Shown here piece after piece: positions 32,174 to 43,983 of a stretch of 64,000 bases of DNA. The DNA lies in contig JAKJHU010001079.1 of the NCBI GenBank assembly GCA_022316685.1, positions 30,127-94,126 on the forward strand, given 5' to 3'. The position numbers were made by a program, and so were the translations under genes. The notes below the pieces were generated by a model. That model had not been told where the DNA came from, made no database searches, and saw only the letters and a list, made by a program, of their open reading frames with translations. The stretch is from Progne subis subis (taxonomy: Eukaryota > Chordata > Aves > Passeriformes > Hirundinidae). The number at the start of each line of letters is the position of its first letter. The first letter of the stretch is position 1.

Positions 32174-33526
32174 GCTCCTTGCCCAGGCTCTCTCCAGAAC
32201 ACACCCAGGCCAGTGCTCAGCAGAGAAAAGCCCCGTGAGCAGCCCCAGGGTGGCCGTGGGCAGGCTGGGGGCAAACAGCATGGCTGGGGCTCTGCAAGGT
32301 GCCTGGGGGAGATGGGAAGGAGCAGCAGAGCAGGGGCTGATCCATCCCCACTGCGCTGGACACCCCAGGGCAGCGTCCCAGAGCGTCCTCATGCACCTGC
32401 CAACAACATCCCCCCTCTGCAGCCCTGGCCTCTCCCCCAGCTCACACAGGTGCCGCATCCTTGCAGGCACAGACACGGCAGCACTGGCTCAGGAGCCCCT
32501 GTTTGCACTGCCCAGAGCAGGCGTGAGCACCCCCATGGTGTTGGTGTGGGGAGATGAACCTGAGTGAGCACAAATGCCATCAGCCCCTGGGGCCAGGAAG
32601 GGCTGGGGGCCAGCAGGGAAACCACTCAGGTTTGTGGTGGCCTCTGAAGTCAGCCAGAAAGTTTGTTCCCATGAGCTGTGAGTTTCCTGTGCTACTGCAG
32701 ATGTTGTTGCTCAGAGCCAGGGCTGCCTGGCAGCCACCCCCAAACTGCCCTCAGCATTTCCTTTGCTTCACCTTGGCTTTCTTTCCTCTTTCTGGTACAA
32801 ATCTCTTCCTACTGCCCACCGCTATTCCCTCCCCTGCAAACAGCCCATCCCTGGTTGCCCTTTCCTCTCTGGCCCCACTCCTCTTTTCAGTTCCTGAGTT
32901 CACGGCAACATGGGAACATCCCTTGGGGAGCAGGATCATCCTCCAAGTGCTTCAGGAATTGTCTGCAGCCTCCTGCAGTGCCTCGTGCTGCTCCCTTGCC
33001 AGAGGCACCACAGACCAGGGGGCACATCTGGGCTGCTGTGTCTGGCTCTGGGGCTCCCTGTTGTGGGCAAGGAAGAGAAGCTGCAGAGGCTCTGCAGGAC
33101 TGACAGGATGGGCTTTGGGGCTGTGAGGAGAACCAGAGGCACCTGAGCTGCTGGACCTTCTGGAGAGGAAGCCCAGGGCTCATCCTGCAACTGCTGCAAG
33201 GGTAGTTTCTGAGAATCACAGAATCAGCAAGGTTGGAGAACACCTTGGACATCATTAAGTCCAACCTGTGCCCTGACACTGCCTTGTCTCCCCTGAGCCT
33301 CCTCTTCTCCTGGATAAACAACCCCAGCTCCCTCTACTGCTCCTCACAGGACTTGTGTTCCAGACCCCTCACCAGCCTTGTTGTCCTTCTCTGGACACAC
33401 TCCAGCCCTTCCATGTCCTTCTTAAATTGGTGGGCCCAGAACTGGACACGGCGCTCAAGGTGTTGCCCAACCAGCACGGAGCACAGGAGAAGAATCACTG
33501 CCCTGCTCCTGTTGGCCACACCATTC
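32174..33526 (+). repeat. segmental duplication copy X2 (partner 18524-19870)
   Basis: This is similar throughout to X1, with scattered substitutions and a few indels, in the same orientation. It lies 3' of an OR pseudogene, whereas X1 lies 3' (plus coordinates) of the ZNF pseudogene. Confidence 0.9.
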
Positions 33527-33530
33527 CTGA
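33213..33530 (-). mobile_element. CR1 LINE fragment
   Basis: This is the same antisense CR1 as at 19558, starting TCACAGAATCAGCAAGGTTGG, but it is cut after about 315 bases. Confidence 0.85.
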
Positions 33531-33696
33531 TCCATAGGAGTGCCAGGTGTTGGATAATGGAAATAGTGGACAGGGGTGGGGACACACTGATTTATCAACA
33601 GCCATGAAGGGTCTTGATTTTCATATTAAATTAGTTTGCATTTAATGTGCTGAGGATCAATATCAATCGGACATTGCTGATATCAATCTATAAAGA

Positions 33697-34540
33697 TGTA
33701 CTAAATGAAAATTATTTATGCTAATTGTAATCCTATCAATATTTTGGAAATATATATATCTTAGGAAATGTTTCTTATAAACTAGTAAAGGAAAAAGTAG
33801 ATGTGATTAGTGTTACAAAGCAGATGGGCCCCTTGGCAGATGTTACATGAGAAAAATAAGATACAGGATGCAGTTTGAGATAAGCAAGAGTTTCAAAGCT
33901 GGATTGGCCAAAGCTGGGATTACTCCAAGCTAGGGAGATGGGCCCTTTGCAGATGTTATGGGATACAGGATGTCTTAAGATAGAACTGGCCTTGGGATGG
34001 GCAGAGTTGGGACTATTCCAAGGCAGGGGGTTTGGGTGGTGGTTTGATCCATGAAATAATTACTTTTTGGAACATAATGCTTAGTTATGTATAACACAAA
34101 ACATAGAGCACACGCACAACCACTAAGGCTATTCATAGGACGAGAGGAAGATGATGAGCCTTCATCTGAAGAAGACCACCAAAAAGCCAAGAAGACCCCC
34201 TAACAACAAGTTGAGCATGTGCTATGTAGTATAGGGACGTAGATTTTACAAATTTAAAATAGGAGATTCACAGGAGATATTAATGAATATGTATTAGCAT
34301 ACAGTATATAAATTTAAGTTGGATTACTTTGTTTTGTATGTGAGGTAGGGTGAGAAAACCCCCTCCATACCCTGGTCAGTTTTGCTTATGCTTTATCCAA
34401 ACAGTACTTATCTTTAATTAATGACTGCCAAATTTTTGTATATGCTTGATTATAAAATGCTACTTAAAAAAAAAATGCATTGCTGCTAAATTCAACTGTG
34501 TTGCTTCTTAAATTAGACATATAGAGCTTCATTTATAACA
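33697..34540 (+). repeat. ERV4 5' LTR
   Basis: It starts TGTACTAAATGAAAATTATT and ends ATTTATAACA three bases before the primer-binding site. A TATATAAA lies near 34308. The AATAAA present in the other copies of this LTR has become AAAAAA at about 34467. It is about 844 bases long and aligns with 43984-44848. Confidence 0.9.
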
Positions 34541-34543
34541 ATT

Positions 34544-34561
34544 TGGTGCTGAAACCCGGGA
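34544..34561 (+). promoter_or_regulatory. ERV4 primer-binding site
   Basis: TGGTGCTGAAACCCGGGA begins three bases after the LTR CA. The TGG start and the position fit a tRNA primer site. I do not name the tRNA with confidence. Confidence 0.75.
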
Positions 34562-36052
34562 ACTCCAGCCTGGGGAAGGACGGCTAGTCTCGGGAAGGAG
34601 CTCCCCACCAGGTCCTTTAAGGTGGTCCCGAGGTTAGACCAAGCTCCCTTGGAGGAGTTCCAATTACGATAATTCATAAGCAAAGGAAGCCAGCAATAGG
34701 AGGCACACACAAAGGCTGCCATTGGAGTGCCAGCTAAAGGTAAAGGTGCCTGTAAAATGTCTTGTGCACAAGAACTGCGTGGGAAAATCCACTGTGTAAG
34801 TACCACGGTGTTGGGAAGGGGGGCAGCTGTGTGTTTGTGTGTGTGTAGAATATCTAAAATGGGGGCTGGCAGCCCAGACCCCTGAAGCGAGTGTGAACCT
34901 CCCAGTACCACGTTTTCAGCTCTCTGTGGGGAGATCAGCCGGGAAAGGAGGGAAGTGAAAAGAGAGAACGAGTGAGGTTCCCTGTGGCAGTGTGAGAACT
35001 GTGTTATTAGGTTTTTATAAGAAGTTTTATGTTATACTTCATTTCACTGTATCCTCAGTTCTGTAACCCTTTTATGTTTTATGTATAATAAGGTGTTTTG
35101 TGTCAATCATCCCACCCCTCACCTGACTTGGACCATCCCCTCTGCCCCCCCTCGCTCTGGGGCAGCCTGCCTATCACTTCGGGACCCCTCCCCAAGATTG
35201 TGAAATCATACGGGGAGGGCTTCAGGTGATAGGTCAACTGGGGGGAATTCCTTTGGCCCTTGATTTTAGTGGTCCGAGGCTTGGGGGTGGGCACACCTTG
35301 TTTTCTCCTGAATCCCCTGATTTGTTGTCTTGTTGTATCCTCCCTGGAGCCCCTCCCCCAGTTAAAAGGTGGCGGAGAGAGATTCAAGCTCTCTGCTCTC
35401 GCTCTCTGGCCTCTCTGGCCTGAGGTTTGGACCAGCTGAGGACTTCCCGCAGCTCGGCCTGAATAAACATCTTTTAACCTGCTAAGCTGAGAGCCATCCT
35501 TTTCTGCTGCCGTCACTGTCACAACACTATTTAGTCCAGCTGCTGCTGAGAAGCCGAGCCAGCAGGTAAAGATAACCTGCGTGCCTATCTGAACTGGGAA
35601 CAACTTGTAGCTGTGCAGATCTGAGCCAGCCAGAGGCAGGTGTCCGCCCGGTGCGGAGATGGAACCAGCTACAAGAGTTCCCTGGGAGGGACTCGCAGGG
35701 AGAGTCCCAGCCCGAGAACCCAGGGGAAGGTCCTCAAGGAGAAGAGAGTGATCTGATCACTGGGCAAGGTGAATAAGGAGGGGAGCAATTGAGTCAAGTT
35801 CAATTTTTTTGAGAAGAAAATACTCGGTAACTTTAGTACGAGACTAAGAGGGATTGTGAGGGAAAGTGGCTAGAAGGATATAGTCAGGGAAGACAGATTG
35901 GGAGAAAGATTGGAATTAGGCATGAGGCAAACACTTGGTAAAAGACAAGATAGTGCAACAGAATAATAAGTGAGAGGACTGAACCACGAAGTGAGTGAGG
36001 GAGACCAAGATTCTCCTGGAACCAGAGATTTCTTGATTTGTTGCCGCCAAAA
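34562..36052 (+). other. ERV4 leader
   Basis: This is a long (about 1.5 kb) interval with no Gag homology. A candidate splice donor TGT|GTAAGT lies at 34793-34801. The 35100-35560 part differs in character: a C/T-rich, Pro-coding stretch with AATAAA at about 35462 and TATA-less GC-rich text. It could be a separate LTR inserted in the leader. I could not define its ends. Confidence 0.45.
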
Positions 36053-37685
36053 ATGGGTCCGAGAAAGAGTAAGTCCTTAGACCCAGGGGCTGCAAATTAT
36101 GAAGGAAATTCACAAGAGCCTGGTATACCTGGGAGCTGTGAGGGGGGTTCTCAGAAGGGGAGCATCCCTCAGGACAGTCCACTAGGGAATGATGTTACAA
36201 TACTGGGATGCATGGGAATCCCAAAGAGGAAGAAGTAAGCAGAAAATGATTCATTATTGTATGTTTGAATGGGCAAAGGAAATGATCGGGAAAGATAACA
36301 TATATTGGCCAAAGTCCGGGCCCTTCGAAGATTGGATTTGCCAGGATTTGAATTGGTACATGAATTCAAAAGAGCCTTTTAATCACGAAGAAAGCGAATA
36401 TGCTGCTCTGTGGCTTCCCAGGAGAAAGGGTGAAATTGTTGCTCGAAGGCAAGGAGGCAGGGGTTTTCCATTCTATCCTTTACAAACTAGACGGCAAGCA
36501 GCCAAAAAAGACAGACACAAGCCCAAGGGTCCATTAGATCACCTCCCACCCCCTTATAGGCAACCTAATCAGCCCGTTCAACCCCAAGCCCCTGAGGGAC
36601 CTCCTGTAAATGCAAACACACCCCCTATTCAGGAGGGGCCAGTAGCACATAGAACTAGAGGGGAGGGGATGGGGAGAAGTTGATGATGGGGATGGGGAAG
36701 CAAAAATGGAAGATGGACTATACCTGCTTAGAAAAGTTCCAATGGCAAATCCAGAACAGAGACCTATTGGTGATGTGAGTGTTCCCTGAACACAGGGGAT
36801 GTTAGGGAGTTTAAGAAGGAGATGGGCAGGCTGCTAGAGGATCCTCTTGGAGTGGCAGAGAGATTAGATCAGATCTTGTGGCTGAATATATACACCTGGG
36901 TGGAACTGCAGTCTATCTTAGGAATCTTGTTTACCATGGAAGAAAGAGAAATGATTAGACATTCAGGAATGAGGGTTTGGGATAGAGAGTGTCAGGGGCC
37001 AGACCAGGGGCATCAGAAACGGCCTGAGCAAGATCCAGGTTGGAATAATCAGAATGAAAGACACAGGCAGAATATGAGTGATCTCCGGTGGATGATTATC
37101 CGAGGAATCTGGGAAGCAGTGCCCAAGGGGCAGAATATAAGGAAAGCTCTAAGTGAGCACCAAGGGAAGGATGAACCCCTGGCAGACTGGTCAGAAAGAC
37201 TAAGAAAAGCCTTGCAGTTATATTCAGGTGTAGACCCCAACACTGCAGCAGGACAGGTCCTTTTGAAAACACAATTTGTAGTTTAGTTCTGGGGGCACAT
37301 CAGGAAAAAGCTGGAAAAAGTAGAAAATTGGCACAATAGGGGGCTTCAGGAACTGTTAAAAGAAGCACAGAAAGTGTATGTGAGAAGAGATGAGGAGAGG
37401 CAAAAGACAAATACACAGATTTTAATGGCAGCAGTCAAGGAAACACAGACAACCATGAATACAGAGAAGTGCTCAGGAAAGAACAAACAACAGAAAAAGG
37501 CAGGTCCCACCTCTGGGGATACGAGACCCAAGTGTTTTTCCTGTCACCAGAAAGGACACTTACAAACTTCTTGTCCTACCTCCAGAAGTACAGGACCCAC
37601 TTGTTTTTATTGCCACAAAAGGGGACATCTACAAAAATTCTGTAGAAAGAGGCAGCAAGAGGAGAAAATGTTTCAAGAAGACTAG
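36053..37685 (+). pseudogene. gag: ERV4 gag
   Basis: ATG 36053 gives Met-Gly-Pro-Arg-Lys (a myristoylation-type start). A frameshift near 36190 leads to the matrix part that aligns with ERV1 (YCMFEWAKEMIG). A Pro-rich region follows, then a stop at 36681. Capsid resumes near 36790 (MGRLLEDPLGVAERLDQIL) and contains the DEPLADWSERLRKALQLYSG homology region. The nucleocapsid has two CCHC knuckles (about 37530-37645), whereas ERV1 has one. At least three frame breaks are present. The last frame ends at UAG 37683-37685. Confidence 0.85.
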
Positions 37686-37697
37686 GGGGGTCAGGGG
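37683..37697 (+). promoter_or_regulatory. in-frame gag UAG, probable readthrough site (ERV4)
   Basis: UAG is followed by GGG GGT CAG GGG, and protease continues in the same frame (the 37374 and 37707 frames are in register). The context is the one seen at the gammaretroviral gag-pol junction and is shared with ERV1. Confidence 0.65.
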
Positions 37698-40210
37698 CTC
37701 TATTTAATGTGGACTGAACACCTAGAAGAGCTCTTGATAAAACTGAAAATAGGTCCTCAAAAGGAAGAAATCACATTTTTGGTGGACACAGAAGCTACTA
37801 GGTCGACAGTAAGAAAACTACCACAAGGATGTGAAGTAAGTCATGAACGTGTCCCAGGAATTGCGGTTAAAGGAGAAGTTTTTCATGTTCCTGTAAATAA
37901 AAATGTGCAGATTGAATTGGATGAAAATTTTGGACTGAATGATTTGGTATTAATACCTGAGGCGATATTAATTTATTAGGAGGGGACTTGATAATAGCCT
38001 TGAGGATTAAAATAGCACCTTGTGAAAGAAAACTTAAAATCTATTCTTTAACTGAAGAAGATCATTTTGAGATTAGCGACACTGTGTGGTATACTGGTGA
38101 AGTAGGAAAATTAAACATTCAGCCCATTAGCGTTGAAATACAGAACCCAGAAATCCCCATTGGAGTAAAACAATATCCAATATCACTGGAAGGTCGGAAG
38201 GGACTGAAACCGGTAGTTGAGAATTCAGTACATCAGGGGTTGTTGGAGTCCTGTGTGTCACCACATCATACCCCCATCCTGCCGGTAAAGAAGCCTGATG
38301 GTAGCTACCGACTAGTCCAGGATCTCAGAGCGGCAAATCAAAGAACCATTACCCGCTTTCCAGGAGTAGCTAAGCCAGATACCTCCCAATTACATTTGGT
38401 ACAGTGTCGTGGATTTAAAGGATGCCTTTTGGACTTGCCCTGTGGATGAGGGCAGCAGGGATTGCCTTTGAGTAGGAGGACCCAGATACAAGTAGGAGAG
38501 AACAATTCAGGTGAACGGTGCTACCGCAAGGTTTTACAGAGGCACCCAATCTTTTTGGGAGGGCGTTAGAAAATCTTTGGAAATCCTTTGAGTTACCCAA
38601 AGGAATTAAGTTGCGACAGTATGTAGATGATTTGTTAGTAGCAAGAGAAAGTGAAGAGGAAACTAGACAGGGTACTATTAAGCTTCTAAATTTCCTGGGA
38701 GAAAACGGGCTGAAGATATCAAAGTCAAAATTGCAGTTTGTAGAGTCAGAAGTGCGGTATTTAGGTCATTGGATTAGTAAGCAAAAGAAAAACTAGACCC
38801 TGAAAGGGTTCCAGGAATACTGAACATTGGACCCCCAAAATCTAAAAGAGAAATAAAGCAGTTTTTGACTCTTTGGGGTTATTGTAGGCAAGAGACAGAA
38901 GGGTTCAGTAGAAAATTAAAATTTCTATATGGGAAATTAACTACCAGTTGCTTGAAATGGACTGAAAGGGATCAGGGAAATTTGAGCAAGTTGAAGAAGC
39001 CCTACTGCATGCTCCAGTACTGAATCTTCCCAATTTAGACAAGCCTTTTCAATTATTTGTTATTACAGTTGATGGCTTATGAAGTATTGACTCAAGGTTG
39101 GGCAGGAAGCCGAAAGCCAGTAGGATATTATTCCAAATGATTGGATCCAGTTAGTAAGAGCTGGCCAACATGAGTGCAAGCTCTGGTAGTCACTGCTGTG
39201 TTCGTAGAAGAAGCACAAAAAGTAACCTTTGGGGCACCACTGGAAGCGTACAACCCCATAATATTAGGGGAATCCTTGCTAAAGAGGCCAAAACATGGTT
39301 ATCTGATAGCAGAATATTAAAATATGAGACTATCTTGATAGCCTCCCCTGAATTAGAGATGAGTGACAAATATACAAAGCCCCGCTCAGTTCCTTTACGG
39401 GGACCCAGGGGAAGAATTAATACATGATTAATACATGGAGGTCATAGAGTTACAAACAAAAATATGCCCAGATTTAAGAGAACAAGAATTAAAAACAGGA
39501 GAAAAATTATTTATAGATGTATCATCCCGAGTGGTAGACGGAAGAAGGAAATCTGGGTATGCCATAATTTGTGGAGAAAAACTGGAAGTAAAAGAATCCG
39601 GTCCCCTTACCCGTCCTGGTCAGCACAAGCCTGTGAACTCCATACATTATTCTGTGCATTGCTGTTATTAAAGGATTGAGAAGGGACCATATACACCGAC
39701 TCAAAATATGCCTTTGGGGTAGTGCATACATTTAGAAGAATTTGGAAAGAAAGGGGACTTATAAACACTCAAAGAAAAGGATTAGTGCACCACGGTTTGA
39801 TAATTCAAATTCTTACGGCTTTGAAGAGCCCAAAAAAGATAGCAGTGGTTCATGTGAAAGGCTACCAGAGGGGGAGAGACATTAAAACAAGAAGAACAAT
39901 TTGGCTGATGATAAAGCTAAGAAAGCTGCCCAGAGGGAAAACAGCAATGTAATTATGACTTTTCAGGAAGCAGGAACACAAAATCAACCACCATACTTTT
40001 CTTTAGCAAAAGCAGAAGCCATGAAAAACCTAGGAGCAACTCTAAAAGAGGGACAATGGAATCTCTTTGACAAAACCACAGTTCGAATGGCAGAAAAAGG
40101 CTGGACTCATGCTTCAAGGGTAAAAGGACCTATACCCAATAAAGATTGGAAAATTATTTTGACACTAGGAGACCTGAAATTAAAATTAAAAAAAAGACTT
40201 AAAATTGATT
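37686..40210 (+). pseudogene. pol: ERV4 pro-pol: protease, RT, RNase H, start of integrase
   Basis: The protease active site reads Asp-Thr-Glu-Ala instead of Asp-Thr-Gly-Ala (near 37785), a GGA-to-GAA change that should abolish activity. RT has YVDD at 38620-38631. The connection follows with several stops and shifts, then a full RNase H: Asp in LFIDVSS, Glu in CELHTLFCAL and Asp in IYTDSKYAFG across two frames, and the last Asp in the LADDKAKKAA stretch. After it, 39960-40210 fits the N-terminal extension of gammaretroviral integrase. The integrase zinc domain, DDE core and C-terminal domain are not found. Confidence 0.8.
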
Positions 40211-40268
40211 AAACCTTTTTTTGAGGTCCAAAATACAGTTTAAAGTAAAACTGTAATTAATCCACAAC

Positions 40269-40595
40269 ATGGCTGAAGAGAGCATTTGGTGCCCAGAGGC
40301 TATAGCTCATATGGAAAATCGTTTTCGGCTGTGGATTTCACATAATGCTGCAACACATTTGGTGTGCCACCCACATATTGAAAGAATAACCCAGTCCCAG
40401 GATATTCAAGTTATCCTTAGGACAGAAAGGTCAGAAGCTGCCATCCCGCAGAGAGAAGTTTCCATGTTTCAGCAAGGTTGCTGCAAACACGGTCATCAGT
40501 GTGAGCGGTGTAAAGCAGTGACCATGAAGTGGCTGAGACAAAGACATTGGCACAGAACAACTGTACCTTGGGACCAAAGAGATGTAGCTTTATGA
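40269..40595 (+). CDS. ERV4 accessory frame A, 108 residues, unknown
   Basis: This ATG-started open frame lies where integrase core should be. It is not integrase: no DDE spacing is present. It contains His-rich and Cys-rich clusters (LVCHPHIE; then CCKHGHQCERCKAV near residues 72-85) and a basic Trp-containing C-terminus. The Cys-x-Lys-His-Gly-x-x-Cys pattern returns in frame D. A metal-binding accessory protein is possible, as is a relic of a captured sequence. I do not recognise a family. Confidence 0.4.
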   Translation: MAEESIWCPEAIAHMENRFRLWISHNAATHLVCHPHIERITQSQDIQVILRTERSEAAIPQREVSMFQQGCCKHGHQCERCKAVTMKWLRQRHWHRTTVPWDQRDVAL

Positions 40596-40660
40596 TTAAT
40601 TGTATACGATGTTTTAGTAGAGTAGAGTAAGACTTTAGAATGCACAATTGGGTTTTAGCA

Positions 40661-40855
40661 TAGATCAACATTGATAATTATATAATAGAAGATCAAGTAC
40701 AAAGAGCATTAATTTATTTAGCATATCACATGGAATGACTAGTGGCTTTGAGAACACTGCAAGAACAACAAAGGATAATAAAAGTAAGATGTGGATATAG
40801 TAGGATACCCAGAAAAAACAGACAAAAATTGCCTTGCTTAACCTGTTCAGGTTAA
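40661..40855 (+). pseudogene. ERV4 accessory frame B, remnant
   Basis: An open stretch with one internal TGA (in the context His-Met-Glu-stop-Leu) ends LPCLTCSG-stop. The CLTC motif is repeated in frame D. It has Gln/Arg-rich helical text before the Cys pair. It is too short and broken to assign. Confidence 0.3.
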
Positions 40856-40886
40856 CAAACTCCTTTGATAGTTAACGATTTAAGGT

Positions 40887-41444
40887 TTGTGTTTTGTAAT
40901 TGCAACTAACTTTAATTTATTAGAAAAATTAGGCATTCTGGATTGGCTGTTGACGGCAACTCCACTGAGTTTGGAATCAGAAGAACACCAGTGGGAAGGG
41001 ATCAGACACTTCCTTGATCAATGGGAACAGCCTGAACAGATTGAAAATCTTTTAAGAGGCCCTCAGCAACTAACACTAACAGATTTCATTGAGGAACTAC
41101 AATTCCAGAACAAGAGACTAGTAACACCTGTTACTAAAAGGGTCCAAGAATAAGTAACACACTGGGAGTGTACTAAGCATGGCTTAGAGTGTCGCCCATG
41201 GGTTTGTGTTATTTGTACGCTTTGTCTTAATTCGTGGTGGAGAGTAACAAGAGCAGAAGAAAGAGAGAGACAATTGATTTGTTTAACTTGCTTAGATTGC
41301 GTGTGTGAACAGTTAACTTTAAAAAGTGATTTTTCAGTGATTTTTTTTGGAACACCTTTGAGATATGAAGATGGAACCTTTTTATGCAGCAGATTGATTA
41401 ACAGAAAATTTAGACCAATGAGTTTTTACTATATTAGCTTTTGA
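40887..41444 (+). pseudogene. ERV4 accessory frames C and D, one frame split by a TAA; Cys-rich C-terminal half
   Basis: Frame C (40887-41153, 88 residues) is acidic and Leu/Trp-rich. After one TAA (41151-41153) the same frame stays open for 96 codons to TGA 41442-41444. This second half has eleven Cys. They are arranged C-x6-C-x4-C-x2-C-x2-C, then about 20 residues with a basic/acidic helix, then C-x2-C-x2-C-x-C, and one later Cys. This suggests two zinc-binding clusters. The whole, about 185 residues, lies between pol and env, where complex retroviruses carry regulatory genes. I recognise no homologue; function is unknown. Confidence 0.4.
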
Positions 41445-41807
41445 GCAGGTGAGAGAGGAAAGGATTCATAATATTATAGACCAGTGTATCATAATTAACA
41501 GTTCCTGTGGAGAAGGAATTTGTGTGCCACGCTATAGACACATTTCTTATGTGAATTGGCATTTCGAATGTGCCTATTGGTGGAGATGAAGACTTAATAA
41601 TTATCCCCGACATCAGAGCAAAAAGCAACCAACAAATCAGGTTGTTAACTGACGTAGTGAAAAAGCAAATCTTATTGTAGTTGGCACACCTCTGGAGCTT
41701 TGGTGGTTTAGACTAAAAGAAGAAGTAGCTGACTAACGCAGAGAGAGAGAGAGGAGAGGGCAGTGCTGTGAGAACTGTGAGTAATCTGTGCCATCCTTGA
41801 AACAAAC

Positions 41808-43830
41808 ATGAGGCCAAGGGTACCAGTGAGACCAAAGGCACCAGTGACTAGATCCCAGGATATAAACTTTCCTCCCAAGAATGCTGACATCTTGGCCCTT
41901 GGCTGCAACCCAAAGGGCCTTGAGGACAGTAGAAAGTTGAAATTCCTGAGGATTATTTTCACTGTGTTTGTTGTGATGCCCTTGGCAACTGGCCAAAACT
42001 ATGGAGCCACTCTGGACAGAGTCCATGAGAGAAGGGAACGAGCAATGCAGGAACAAACAATAATAAAACAAGCAGCACAAGAGTGCAATGAGAGAGCAAT
42101 CTATGCAAAAACAAAGTCCCAATAATGCTGATCCCTGTAATAAATGCCATCACTCCATGTGGGTTGAAGACAAGATGGAATTTTGTTCATGGCACATCCA
42201 CATGTTAGTGCTGCCTGCTACGATCACAGTAATTTTATAGATGTTTGTGTTAAAAATAGAAAAATGGATTGGGTCGGGAAAAATTTAGGATTTAATGGAC
42301 CAGCTCCTTATCCTTATAGCGATGAAATCTGTCCTCAATATAGTTTCTTTTTTGTTTGTTTTGAGAAAGATGAGAATGGGAATGATCCAAGTATAGGTAT
42401 AGGAGGTACAGCACTAAGGAAAAAAGAAGAAAAAGAAACAAAAGAAATACATAAAAAGGCCATAGGGAAATAATTAAAGGAACTAGATAAACTGTATGAA
42501 CAATTAAAACAGCAGAATAGTGACTGGGATTTGACAACCTCAAATAAGAACCTTTTTGTAGATTTGATGCAAGAAATTGCTACATAATTAGGAGTATCCA
42601 AATGCTGGATCTGTGGGGGACTTAGAATGGGTGAAGGATGTCTGTGGAGAGGTGAGAGTCTAGCTCCAGAACCCTTTTTAAAATGGAATCATACTCAAAT
42701 TTCCAAGAAATTAGAATGACCCGAAGGATGGATTTTGAGTCATCAAGTAATTGGAACAGTCTGTATAACTTGAGAAGGAAGGAAATATAATGAAGTAGTA
42801 GGATATATTCCTTGTATATCTACTTTGTTAGTTAATTTGGATAATAAAATTAAGACCTGGTGACCAAAAACTTTTACTGGGTATTGAGGAAAAACCAAGG
42901 AAATTAATTGTGAGTGGAATAATCAAACTGATTTGTGCGGGTATATACTGAATTACCTCGAAAGTGGGAGGGAACCTGTACCTTAGGAGTTATACGACTC
43001 TCCTTCTTCATCATCCCAAGGTCTAGGAGCAATATGCTAGGAACACCACTTTATGAGACTCTAGAAATTAATAAAAGATATTTAAACCTCAACTTCCCAA
43101 AGGCAGGGGGAAGCCAGAAATGGGGGGAAGACAAATGGCCTGCAGAAAGAATCATAGCGTATTATAACCTAGACACTTGGGCTGAAGATGGATCATGGGG
43201 ATCTGGAACCCAAATTTATCTATTAAATCGGCCGATAAGACTCCAGGTGGTAGTGGAGGTTGTTTCACACCATACTTCTGATACCCTAAAGTTACTGGCC
43301 AAGCAGCATTCACAAATGTGTACATTTGTATATCAAACCAGAATTGCCCTAGATTATCTGTTGGCTGAGGAAGGGGGAGTTTGAGGAAGATTTAATGAAT
43401 CTGAGTGCTGTGTGGAGAGAGATGATCATGGGGAAGCCATCACAACACTTGCTGAAGAAATTAAAAGGGTGGCACATGTACCTGTTCAAAAGGGGAATTC
43501 TATTCTAAAAACGGATTGGTGGGATAACCTCTTTGGAGGAGCCTAGCGGAATAAGGTGGGATTTACGCTGTTATGTTCTGGATTAGGATTGTTATTCTTA
43601 CCATGCATGATTCCATGTCTTAGACTAATCCACCCAGTGATACAAGGAATGCAAATTACAGCAATGCCCATTGATCCAGAATTGGCAGCAAAAGGGAAAC
43701 CAAATTCTTTGATGATATTAAAAGCTAGACCTACTCACACTCAAAAGAAAGAACCTGGAGAGATGTTGACTGAACATAAAGAGACTACTCTAGCACAAGA
43801 GATGTCAAGCAAATTTGAGAAGGAATGAGA
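41808..43830 (+). pseudogene. env: ERV4 env
   Basis: ATG 41808 opens a leader whose hydrophobic signal lies at about residues 43-61 (FLRIIFTVFVVMPLATG). The SU part contains Cys-Trp-Ile-Cys (42603-42614), the CxxC isomerase-type motif of gammaretroviral SU. TM includes a Cys-Cys doublet near 43407 with an in-frame TGA eight codons before it, and a hydrophobic anchor (about 43560-43640, CSGLGLLFLPCMI) followed by a tail. In the SU frame 42474-42950 there are at least four TGA codons, each where Trp would be plausible, plus two TAA. The gene cannot make a full protein. Confidence 0.8.
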
Positions 43831-43964
43831 AAAGCTTGATGCAGCACGGGAGATGTTAGAAAATTTAGAGGCTGAAATGAGAGAGCGTGGAAACCTGGAT
43901 TATTGGGAATATAGAAGAAATCGAGATTCAGTTTTAATTAAAAAGCATGAATCAATATGATTAA

Positions 43965-43983
43965 AAAGAGAAATGGGGGAAAT
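43965..43983 (+). promoter_or_regulatory. ERV4 polypurine tract
   Basis: AAAAAGAGAAATGGGGGAAA lies directly before the 3' LTR start TGTAATAAATG. It is the expected plus-strand primer. Confidence 0.75.

Noticed and set aside
35100..35560. Possible solo LTR inside the ERV4 leader.
   Set aside because: LTR-like composition and an AATAAA are present, but no TG/CA ends, polypurine tract or partner copy could be defined. Noted only under the leader.
41154..41444. Papillomavirus E6-like or RING-finger assignment for the ERV4 Cys-rich frame.
   Set aside because: Paired CxxC motifs are present, but the spacing (about 21 residues between pairs) fits neither the E6 spacing nor RING. No other conserved residues match.
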